Source: Flagellimonas profundi (GTDB lineage Bacteria > Bacteroidota > Bacteroidia > Flavobacteriales > Flavobacteriaceae). From it: a stretch of 64,000 nucleotides of DNA. The position numbers and the translations under genes are program-made. Below, piece after piece: positions 57,575 through 64,000 of this stretch. The notes beneath the pieces are model-generated. The model made no database searches, had not been told where the DNA came from, and saw only the letters and a list, made by a program, of their open reading frames with translations. The stretch is from contig NZ_JAFLNM010000002.1 in NCBI RefSeq assembly GCF_017313275.1, positions 62,001 through 126,000 on the forward strand, given 5' to 3'. Numbering within the stretch: the first letter of the stretch is position 1; the number at the start of each line of letters is the position of its first letter.

Positions 57575-59368
57575 TTATTTGTGAAAGGTCCGATAGATTT
57601 TCTTTGCTTTTGATTCTCCCACGGCCGCCGTCAAATTTTCGAGGGACGCTTCTTTTATCCGCTTAACGGATTTAAAACTTTTTAATAACTGTTGGGCGGT
57701 CTTTTCACCTATCCCTTCAATATTAACCAATTCTGAACTAATAGCACCTTTACTTCTTTTGTTTCTATGATGTGTAATCCCGAATCGGTGGGCTTCGTTC
57801 CGTAGCTGCTGGATTATTTTTAAACTCTCCGATCTTTTGTCCAAATACAAGGGCACCGGATCATCCGGAAAATAAATTTCTTCCAAACGTTTGGCTATGC
57901 CCACAATAGCAATTTTTCCCCGAAGTCCCAACAATTCCAAACTCTTTAAAGCTGACGATAATTGTCCTTTCCCGCCATCAATCACGATAAGTTGAGGCAA
58001 AGGTTCTTCTTCATTCAGCAACCGTTTGTACCTTCTAAAAACGACTTCTTCCATACTGGCAAAATCATCTGGTCCCTCAACCGTTTTAATGTTAAAATGG
58101 CGATAATCCTTTTTGGATGGCTTCCCATCTTTAAAAACAACACATGCTGCAACGGGATTGCTTCCCTGTATATTCGAGTTGTCAAAACACTCTATATGGC
58201 GCGGTTCTTTGGACAAGCGCAGATCGGATTTCATTTGGGACATGATTCGCTTGGTATGCCGGTCAGGGTCGGTGATCTTTATTTGCTTTAGCCTATCCTG
58301 ACGGTAAAACCTGGCATTCCTTTCCGAAAGATCCAAAATCCTACGTTTGTCCCCCAGCTTGGGCAATGTTACCTTTAAGTCTCCATCGACGGTAACGGGA
58401 AATGGCAAATAGATTTCTTTGGATGTTGAGTTGAAACGCTGCCTAATCTCGGTAATGCCCAATTGCAGCAATTCCTCATCCGTTTCGTCCAGCTTTTTCT
58501 TAATTTCCAAGGTATGTGATCGGATTATGGCTCCGTGGGAAATCTGTAAAAAATTGACATACCCGTATGTTTCATCGGAAATGATCGTAAAGACATCCAC
58601 ATTGTTGATTTTTGGGTTTACCACTGTGGATTTTGCCTGATAATTTTCCAACACGTCGATCTTGTCTTTAACACGTTGAGCCTTTTCAAACTCCATTTCT
58701 TCGGCAAAGCCGTTCATTTGTTGCTTAAAGGTCTGTATGGAATTTTTTAAATTCCCTTTGATGATCTGCCTAATGTCCTCGATTTGATCGTGATATTCCT
58801 TTTCCGACTGAAACCCCTCGCAAGGCCCTAGGCAATTGCCCAAATGATAATCCAAGCACACTTTATATTTTCCAGCCTCAATTTTTTCCTCGGACAGATC
58901 GTAATTACAAGTGCGCAAAGGGTAGAGGCTCTTGATCAGGTCCAAGAGTGTCCGTACCGTTTTCATGCTGGTGTATGGGCCAAAGTATTCGGAACCGTCC
59001 TTGATCAACTTGCGGGTCGAGAACACCCTGGGGAACCTTTCGTTTTTTATACATATCCACGGATAGGATTTATCGTCCTTTAGCAAAACATTATATCTGG
59101 GCAACAATTTTTTGATCAGATTGTTTTCGAGCAGAAGAGCATCCGACTCAGTAGGCACAACAATATGTTTTATGGAATGTATCTTCTTTACAAGAACACG
59201 TGTTTTGCCATACTCCTGCTTTTTGTTAAAATAAGAAGCAACACGCTTTTTAAGGTTTTTGGCTTTGCCCACATACAGAATTTTTCCATCGGCATCATAA
59301 AATTGATAAACTCCAGGATTATTGGGAAGGGAACTTAACTGTACTTTTAAGGATACCGATTTGGACAT
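57575..59368 (-). CDS. uvrC: Excinuclease ABC subunit C
   Basis: Makes the dual incision in nucleotide-excision repair. A 597-residue product with an N-terminal GIY-YIG endonuclease (NPGVYQFYDADGKILYVGKAKNLKKR, about 17-42), the UvrB-binding UVR domain around 200-240 (FEKAQRVKDKIDVLENYQ), the RNase H-like endonuclease domain (ECFDNSNIQGSNPVAACVVFKDGKPSKKDYRHF; DGGKGQLSSA), and tandem HhH at the C-terminus (NIEGIGEKTAQQLLKSFKSVKRI). A TAACTTTG box lies 37 bp upstream. Followed by the patatin gene. Confidence 0.97.
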   Translation of the reverse strand: MSKSVSLKVQLSSLPNNPGVYQFYDADGKILYVGKAKNLKKRVASYFNKKQEYGKTRVLVKKIHSIKHIVVPTESDALLLENNLIKKLLPRYNVLLKDDKSYPWICIKNERFPRVFSTRKLIKDGSEYFGPYTSMKTVRTLLDLIKSLYPLRTCNYDLSEEKIEAGKYKVCLDYHLGNCLGPCEGFQSEKEYHDQIEDIRQIIKGNLKNSIQTFKQQMNGFAEEMEFEKAQRVKDKIDVLENYQAKSTVVNPKINNVDVFTIISDETYGYVNFLQISHGAIIRSHTLEIKKKLDETDEELLQLGITEIRQRFNSTSKEIYLPFPVTVDGDLKVTLPKLGDKRRILDLSERNARFYRQDRLKQIKITDPDRHTKRIMSQMKSDLRLSKEPRHIECFDNSNIQGSNPVAACVVFKDGKPSKKDYRHFNIKTVEGPDDFASMEEVVFRRYKRLLNEEEPLPQLIVIDGGKGQLSSALKSLELLGLRGKIAIVGIAKRLEEIYFPDDPVPLYLDKRSESLKIIQQLRNEAHRFGITHHRNKRSKGAISSELVNIEGIGEKTAQQLLKSFKSVKRIKEASLENLTAAVGESKAKKIYRTFHK

Positions 59369-59404
59369 ATGAGCTCTAAAAAGTGAACTTTTTTGACTTT
59401 ACAA

Positions 59405-59412
59405 CAAAGTTA
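59405..59412 (-). promoter_or_regulatory. Candidate uvrC promoter, -7 box TAACTTTG
   Basis: Perfect TAnnTTTG on the minus strand, 36 bp before the uvrC ATG. Confidence 0.5.
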
Positions 59413-59524
59413 TATTTTAATTACCGTGATTATTGTTAAACTTAATCAATTACTTGTTTGATTGGATAAACATGGATAATCATCCAACAATTCTTGCAAG
59501 AATACACGAAATCAGAATTTTAAA

Positions 59525-59573
59525 GTAGTTTTTTAAAGAAATTGAAACCAGGGTTTCTCCATTAAAAAACTAC
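59525..59573. repeat. Long inverted repeat in the uvrC upstream gap
   Basis: Perfect 11-bp outer arms GTAGTTTTTTA (59525-59535) and TAAAAAACTAC (59563-59573); inside, GAAACC-ag-GGTTTC (59544-59557) forms a second dyad. The 49-bp block would fold as one bulged hairpin on either strand. Not tied to a T-run terminator for any gene. Confidence 0.65.
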
Positions 59574-59634
59574 GGAAAACTTGCAAACGAACAGTTAAGA
59601 ATTGGTCTAAATTGTTAAACGGTTGCTAAAAATT

Positions 59635-59665
59635 GTGCATTTCATCGATAAAAAGTGCATTTCAT
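59635..59665. repeat. Tandem direct repeat GTGCATTTCAT
   Basis: Two identical 11-bp copies at 59635-59645 and 59655-59665, 20 bp start to start, about 50 bp before the small ORF at 59717. Direct repeats at about two helical turns resemble binding sites of LytTR-type regulators. Confidence 0.55.
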
Positions 59666-59716
59666 GGTATAGTTTTCAATTGTTTTACTTACATTTAACC
59701 GTATAAATACAATCCT

Positions 59717-59806
59717 ATGGAAAACTATATTATCGTTTTGGGAATGTACCTGATTTTGATGCTTTTCTTCAAAATCTTTTTCTCCGTGGCAACAAAAGAA
59801 GAATAA
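59717..59806 (+). CDS. Small single-helix membrane protein (29 aa)
   Basis: An ORF of 29 residues: MENYIIVLGMYLILMLFFKIFF then SVATKEE. A hydrophobic helix of about 20 residues carries one internal lysine and an acidic tail. The hydrophobic pattern is typical of small membrane proteins and unlikely to arise by chance in a 480-bp gap, but no family is known to me. TATAAATA lies about 15 bp before the ATG; tandem direct repeats lie further upstream. Lies 43 bp before the cyclo-ligase gene on the same strand and may be co-transcribed. Confidence 0.45.
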   Translation: MENYIIVLGMYLILMLFFKIFFSVATKEE

Positions 59807-59849
59807 TAGGTCGTTTACCCAAAATAACCCCAAAATCTTCAACAGTAAT

Positions 59850-60413
59850 ATGTTGAAACGTGAACTAAGAAAAAAATATAAAAAGCTGAGAGCGGAAATT
59901 TCCCCAACAAAAGCCTCAGATTTAAGTTTGATTTTAGTGAACACCTTACTTCAAATCCCAATTTGGGATTTTTTTTATTTCCATACATTTTTGAGCATCG
60001 AAGAAAAAAACGAGGTAGATACGTTGCCCTTGATAACCCTATTGCAGGGCAAGGATAAAAATGTGGTTGTCCCCAAAGTAATAGGGGAAAACACCATGGA
60101 AAACTATTTGCTCACCGATAACACGTCTTTAAAATTAAGTGATTGGGGGGTTCCGGAACCAGTGGACGGCATTGAAGTTCCAGAATCCAAGATCGATGTA
60201 GTTTTTGTGCCACTTTTAGCTTTTGATCTCCAAGGAAATCGTGTAGGCTATGGCAAAGGGTTTTATGACACCTTCTTGAACAAATGCAGAAAAGAAACCG
60301 TTAAAATTGGATTGTCGTTCTTCAATGCCGAAGATGAACCTATTTCTGATGTTAATGAAAATGATGTGACATTGGACTACTGCATTACACCAGAAAGGAT
60401 TTACGAATTCTGA
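59850..60413 (+). CDS. 5-formyltetrahydrofolate cyclo-ligase
   Basis: Converts 5-formyl-THF to 5,10-methenyl-THF, returning it to the one-carbon pool. A 187-residue product with the ATP-binding signature GYGKGFYD near residue 135 and the N-terminal KRELRKKYKKLRAEIS helix. A formate-THF ligase (fhs) is also present in the window, though not adjacent. The C-terminus overlaps the convergent lspA stop by 13 bp. Confidence 0.93.
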   Translation: MLKRELRKKYKKLRAEISPTKASDLSLILVNTLLQIPIWDFFYFHTFLSIEEKNEVDTLPLITLLQGKDKNVVVPKVIGENTMENYLLTDNTSLKLSDWGVPEPVDGIEVPESKIDVVFVPLLAFDLQGNRVGYGKGFYDTFLNKCRKETVKIGLSFFNAEDEPISDVNENDVTLDYCITPERIYEF

Positions 60414-61051
60414 TCGGTAACTTCCTCTTTCTTTTCATCTTGCTTTGGAAACGCCTTTTTGTTGAATACGATCAATATACCAACTCCCGTGCTTATTGCA
60501 GTGTCGGCGACGTTGAACACTGGTTCAAAAAAGCGAAAACGTTGACCTCCAACGGAAGGAACCCAATCTGGCCACGTAGTATCCACCATAGGAAAGTAGA
60601 GCATATCCACTACTTTACCATGAAATAAGCTCCCATAAGTTTCATTGGCAAATAGTGTGGCTACCTGCCCATTGCTGTGATCAAAAATAATCCCGTAGAA
60701 AACGGAATCGATAATGTTGCCCACTGCCCCTGCGAAAATCAGGGAAACGGCCAAAATCAATGTTCTCGGCGATTGTTTTCTAATGATATCCCATAACCAA
60801 TATCCTATTCCAAAGACCGCAAAAATTCGGAAAATGGTCAAAATCAATTTTCCGACAGATTCGGAGATGGGCAAAATATCGCTCAGTTTTGTGCCCCAAG
60901 CAGCCCCTTCGTTCTCAATAAAAAGAATTTTGAACCAACTGAACACTTCATGGGCCTCTCCTAGGATAAAACTGGTTTTGATATAAACCTTGCTAATCTG
61001 GTCCACAAGCAGGATCAGTATAATGATAATAAGGGACTTCTTTAAATTCAT
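60401..61051 (-). CDS. lspA: Lipoprotein signal peptidase
   Basis: Cleaves signal peptides of prolipoproteins; the window encodes many clients. A 216-residue four-TM aspartic peptidase with catalytic D115 (AGAVGNIIDSVFYG) and D183 (FNVADTAISTG), and conserved FIENEGAAWG (about 44-53). It is longer than E. coli LspA (164 residues) by an insertion around 125-175 (SNGQVATLFANETYGSLFHGKVVDMLYFPMVDTTWPDW) and a charged C-terminal tail, both common in Bacteroidota. Preceded by the ileS - dksA-like - DUF4097-like genes on the same strand. Confidence 0.95.
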   Translation of the reverse strand: MNLKKSLIIIILILLVDQISKVYIKTSFILGEAHEVFSWFKILFIENEGAAWGTKLSDILPISESVGKLILTIFRIFAVFGIGYWLWDIIRKQSPRTLILAVSLIFAGAVGNIIDSVFYGIIFDHSNGQVATLFANETYGSLFHGKVVDMLYFPMVDTTWPDWVPSVGGQRFRFFEPVFNVADTAISTGVGILIVFNKKAFPKQDEKKEEVTDQNS

Positions 61052-61084
61052 GCTTTTACTAAAAGGATTGCAAAAATATGGATA

Positions 61085-61705
61085 TTATTTTGTTTTCGTC
61101 AGGAAGATGTTTCCTTCTATTGTCTTCAGAACAAATTGATTGTAACCAGAAGGGATATTCTCGGTTTCCACTTTTCCATAAACACTCTCGGCTATGATCT
61201 CACCGTTAGGGACCGATAGTAAAATGTCTCCTGTTTGTGTAATTACCTCTACAGATTCCGAAACATCCTCCAAGGTACATCGTCCATCAGACAAAGTAAC
61301 CTTCAAATCTTCATATTTTCCAGTGACATATAAGTTGGTGTTGGTTCCGAACACATCCACACTTTTATATTCCGGAACACTGATTTCCAAGGCAATGGAA
61401 ACCACTTTATGGGCACTGAGCTTATCGTTGGGGTTTATAAAAAGAGGTTGGAAATCTGCACTTATCATGGCAGTGGTACCGCTTTGCTCTATGGAAATCA
61501 ATAAATCTTTGGCATACTCGCCCTCCATACTCGCGGAAACCTGAACTTCGTCGGAAGATGAAGTTTTTAAATCAATTCGGTAACAATATTGGGCATCTAT
61601 TTGAATGGTTTCTGTTCGGGGGCCGATAAAAGCCTTCCTTACTAATTTTTGCGCGTGAAGATTCACGAGCGTAAAAAAAACCAACAAAAACAACAACGCC
61701 CTCAT
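61085..61705 (-). CDS. DUF4097-like beta-helix adhesin-like protein, exported
   Basis: A 206-residue exported protein: signal peptide MRALLFLLVFFTLVNLHAQ, then a beta-strand repeat body similar to DUF4097 (YKSVDVFGTNTNLYVTGKYEDLKVTLSDGRCTLEDVSESVEVITQTGDILLSVPNGEIIAESVYGKVE). The repeated G-D/N-I/L pattern fits a right-handed beta-helix or adhesin fold; function unknown. The ATG at 61705 lies just after a terminator hairpin at the end of the dksA-like gene, so full expression needs read-through or a promoter within the upstream gene. Confidence 0.75.
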   Translation of the reverse strand: MRALLFLLVFFTLVNLHAQKLVRKAFIGPRTETIQIDAQYCYRIDLKTSSSDEVQVSASMEGEYAKDLLISIEQSGTTAMISADFQPLFINPNDKLSAHKVVSIALEISVPEYKSVDVFGTNTNLYVTGKYEDLKVTLSDGRCTLEDVSESVEVITQTGDILLSVPNGEIIAESVYGKVETENIPSGYNQFVLKTIEGNIFLTKTK

Positions 61706-61711
61706 AAAGAA

Positions 61712-61731
61712 AAAACGCCCGAAGGCGTTTT
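61712..61731 (-). terminator. Terminator between dksA-like and DUF4097-like genes
   Basis: AAAACGCC-cgaa-GGCGTTTT: a perfect 8-bp stem with UUCG-type loop (minus strand ttcg), followed by T-run; it lies 2 bp after the dksA-like stop and 6 bp before the next ATG, so it can act as a partial terminator or attenuator. Confidence 0.7.
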
Positions 61732-61733
61732 GA

Positions 61734-62117
61734 TTATTTCTGCATGTTCTTCGCCTCAATGCTCAACGTAGCATGGGGCACAAGCTTTAAACGCTCTTTG
61801 TTGATGAGCTTTCCGGTTACCCTGCAGATACCGTATGTTTTGTTCTCAATACGCAACAAAGCGTTTTTAAGATCACGAATAAACTTTTCTTGACGGATAG
61901 CCAACTGAGTGTTCGCCTCCTTGCTCATGGTCTCGGAGCCTTCTTCGAATGCCTTGAATGTTGGTGAGGTATCATCCGTACCATTGTTACCATCATTCAT
62001 ATAGGAACTTTTTAAAAGTTCTAAATGTTTTTTGGCCTTCTCTATTTTTTCCTCGATCAAGGTTCTGAATTCCGCAAGGTCCTTGTCGGAGTATCTTACT
62101 TTTGAATCTTCTGCCAT
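61734..62117 (-). CDS. DksA/TraR family protein with degenerate zinc finger
   Basis: A 127-residue relative of DksA, which modulates RNA polymerase with (p)ppGpp. The coiled-coil region (about 10-90: DKDLAEFRTLIEEKIEKAKKHLELLKSSYMNDG, EEGSETMSKEANTQLAIRQEKFIRDLKNALLRIENKTYGIC) is present with the acidic GNNGTDD tip. The C4 zinc finger keeps only C98 (YGICRVTGKL); the other three cysteines are replaced (T101, S119, A122). Such proteins are common in Bacteroidota. Follows ileS by 4 bp. Confidence 0.9.
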   Translation of the reverse strand: MAEDSKVRYSDKDLAEFRTLIEEKIEKAKKHLELLKSSYMNDGNNGTDDTSPTFKAFEEGSETMSKEANTQLAIRQEKFIRDLKNALLRIENKTYGICRVTGKLINKERLKLVPHATLSIEAKNMQK

Positions 62118-62121
62118 TTTC

Positions 62122-64000
62122 TTAATGTTTTTGAATAAACAATTTTGTGTTCACCTCATCAAAGGCTATTGCAACACCTTCTTCAAGTTTCTCTTCAAAG
62201 TTGAGCTCGGCGGTCAAAGTTTCCGTTTTGATATAGTCCTCGTTACTGGAAACTGCATTTTCCACTAGGCCGTCCTTCAATATTTTAATATCAATTTTAT
62301 CTGTTACCTCAAACCCTGATTCCTTTCGCAGATTCTGGATTCGGTTCACAAGTTCCCTTGCGATTCCTTCTTTCCTCAAAGTTTCATCAATGGTCACATC
62401 CAAAGCAACGGTCAACGCACCAGAGCTGGCCACCAACCAACCTTCGATGTCCTGGGAACTAATCTCTACATCGGTTAACTGTAAATTAACGGTTTTATTT
62501 TCCAACTGTAGCAATAATTCTCCCTCACGTTCAATTTTTTGTATGTCTTCTTGACCCAGTTTTGATACTGCCGCCGCGATAGCTTTCATATCCTTACCAA
62601 ATTTTGGGCCCAAAACCTTAAAGTTGGGTTTAATTTGTTTTACAAGCACTCCGGAAGCATCGTCCAACATTTCGATCTCCTTCACGTTCACCTCGGATTT
62701 CACCAAGTTGGAAACTGCTTCAATATCGTTTCTTTGCTGATTGTCCAAAACAGGGATCATGATTTTTTGAAGCGGTTGGCGCACTTTTATTTTCTCCTTC
62801 TGACGAATGGAAAGTACCAAAGAAGATATTTTCTGTGCCAACTGCATCTTACGCTCCAAGTCCTTGTTTACCATATTGGAATCAAAAACCGGGAATTCTG
62901 CCAAATGCACACTTTCAAAACCTTCCTTTTTAGTGGTGGCGTCCAAATCCCTGTATAATTGATCCATAAAGAACGGAGCAATGGGTGCGGATAATTTGGC
63001 CACTGTGGACAAGCAAGTGTAAAGCGTTTGGTACGCGGAAATCTTATCCGTTTGATAGTCACCTTTCCAGAAACGTCTCCTGCTCAATCGAACATACCAG
63101 TTACTCAAGTTTTCCTGAACATAATCGGAGATCATTCTAGCGGCACGGGTAGCTTCGTAATCTCCGTAAGCCTCGTCCACATTTTTGATCAAGGTGTGCA
63201 GTTCGGACAAGATCCATTGATCTATCTCCGGCCTTTCTTCCAAAGGAATATCTGCTTCGGAATAGTCAAATTCATCAATATTGGCATAAAGTGCCATAAA
63301 AGAATAGGTGTTGTAAAGTGTTCCAAAGAACTTTCGTTTCACCTCAACAACTCCTTCTATATCAAACTTTAGGTTATCCCATGGGTTGGCATTGGAAATC
63401 ATGTACCAACGTGTGGCGTCGGGGCCATGTTCCGGCAATACCTCAAATGGATCGACTGCATTGCCCAATCGCTTGGACATTTTTTTACCTTCCTTGTCTA
63501 GAACCAGTCCGTTGGACACTACATTTTTATAAGCAACACTATCAAAAACCATAGTCCCAATGGCGTGCAAGGTATAGAACCAACCACGGGTTTGGTCAAC
63601 TCCTTCTGCGATAAAATCTGCAGGGAATGCCACTCCATCGTCTATCAGTTCGTTGTTTTCAAAGGGATAGTGCCACTGTGCATAGGGCATGGAGCCACTA
63701 TCGAACCAAACGTCGATAAGATCTGCCTCACGCTTCATAGGCTGTCCCGATGGGGAAACCAAAGTAATGCCATCCACGATGTTCTTGTGCAAGTCGATTT
63801 TGTCGTAGTTTTCCTCGCTCATATCGCCAACCACAAAATCTTCAAAAACGTCCTTGTCCATCACACCGGCCTCAACGGCTTTGGCCATTTCTGACTTCAA
63901 CTCTTCCACGGAACCTATCATCAGTTCCTCTTTGCCATCTTCGGTACGCCAAATAGGCAAAGGAATGCCCCAATATCTGGATCGGGATAGGTTCCAGTCG
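62122..64000 (-). CDS. ileS: Isoleucine--tRNA ligase, 3' part of the gene
   Basis: Charges tRNA-Ile. The frame is open to the right edge (upstream residues DWNLSRSRYWGIPLPIWRT), so the 5' part is missing from the window. The visible 626 codons contain the end of the CP1 editing region/active site (DVWFDSGSMPYAQWHYPF), the KMSKS signature as KKMSKRLGNAVDPFEVL, and the anticodon-binding domain (RRRFWKG, DQLYRDLD). Bacteroidota IleRS is of the long type. It leads the ileS - dksA-like - DUF4097-like - lspA string. Confidence 0.97.
   Translation of the reverse strand, partial: DWNLSRSRYWGIPLPIWRTEDGKEELMIGSVEELKSEMAKAVEAGVMDKDVFEDFVVGDMSEENYDKIDLHKNIVDGITLVSPSGQPMKREADLIDVWFDSGSMPYAQWHYPFENNELIDDGVAFPADFIAEGVDQTRGWFYTLHAIGTMVFDSVAYKNVVSNGLVLDKEGKKMSKRLGNAVDPFEVLPEHGPDATRWYMISNANPWDNLKFDIEGVVEVKRKFFGTLYNTYSFMALYANIDEFDYSEADIPLEERPEIDQWILSELHTLIKNVDEAYGDYEATRAARMISDYVQENLSNWYVRLSRRRFWKGDYQTDKISAYQTLYTCLSTVAKLSAPIAPFFMDQLYRDLDATTKKEGFESVHLAEFPVFDSNMVNKDLERKMQLAQKISSLVLSIRQKEKIKVRQPLQKIMIPVLDNQQRNDIEAVSNLVKSEVNVKEIEMLDDASGVLVKQIKPNFKVLGPKFGKDMKAIAAAVSKLGQEDIQKIEREGELLLQLENKTVNLQLTDVEISSQDIEGWLVASSGALTVALDVTIDETLRKEGIARELVNRIQNLRKESGFEVTDKIDIKILKDGLVENAVSSNEDYIKTETLTAELNFEEKLEEGVAIAFDEVNTKLFIQKH

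Noticed and set aside
59472..59528. 18-codon ORF MDNHPTILARIHEIRILK before the hairpin
   Set aside because: Too short, no supporting signals, and it runs into the inverted repeat; could be chance.

Overview
The window looks like chromosomal DNA of a marine flavobacterium (family Flavobacteriaceae; an Allomuricauda/Muricauda-like genome is my guess, not proven). Reasons: the atpD-atpC pair without the other ATP synthase genes, four TonB-dependent receptors, several carboxypeptidase-regulatory-domain proteins, DUF4270 and DUF5689 lipoproteins, single-chain glycyl-tRNA synthetase, A-rich ribosome-binding regions instead of strong Shine-Dalgarno sites, and repeated matches to the Bacteroidota -7 promoter box TAnnTTTG. 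I see no tRNA, rRNA, CRISPR array, transposase or phage gene. Gene density is high and only a few gaps exceed 200 bp.

Layout. 1-1.2 kb: end of an M61 peptidase gene and a GNAT acetyltransferase. 1.2-8.1 kb (minus): atpC, atpD, a TonB receptor, glmS. 8.2-15.8 kb: a DUF4270 lipoprotein and a half-length glycogen-synthase-like protein, divergent from panC, panD, a flippase-like membrane protein, an esterase-fold protein lacking the nucleophile serine, and radA. 15.8-26 kb: PQQ dehydrogenase with a cytochrome c domain, aldo/keto reductase, exonuclease III, a cysteine hydrolase translationally coupled to a TonB receptor, two small fold proteins, an M20 amidohydrolase and a metallophosphoesterase. 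26-34.7 kb: a small XRE regulator with palindromic operators, a DUF3124 lipoprotein, formate-tetrahydrofolate ligase, glycyl-tRNA synthetase, ComF, an Ig-like lipoprotein, omega-amidase. 34.7-38.2 kb: katG with an ankyrin protein, divergent from a SYLF-domain protein.

38.3-46.8 kb is the most accessory-looking part: a three-gene unit built around an unrecognised HELAH-type lipoprotein peptidase, then a secreted nuclease/TonB receptor/DUF5689-lamin-tail locus, and an orphan RadC-type JAB protein followed by repetitive extragenic elements. 46.9-55 kb: a four-helix membrane protein, a large TonB receptor and a compact operon DUF3108 - tryptophan 2,3-dioxygenase - M23 peptidase - pgi. 55-64 kb: patatin/outer-membrane protein and uvrC, a 480-bp gap holding a long hairpin, tandem repeats and a 29-residue membrane ORF, then 5-formyl-THF cyclo-ligase, lspA, a DUF4097-like protein, a zinc-less DksA relative and the 3' part of ileS.

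The genes serve mainly housekeeping (energy, pantothenate, amino sugar, folate C1, DNA repair, lipoprotein maturation, translation) mixed with outer-membrane nutrient acquisition and oxidative-stress defence. Nothing here is certain to be a new system. The best candidates for one are the HELAH lipoprotein unit, the GT5-half/DUF4270/flippase/pseudo-esterase neighbourhood, and the structured gap upstream of uvrC.
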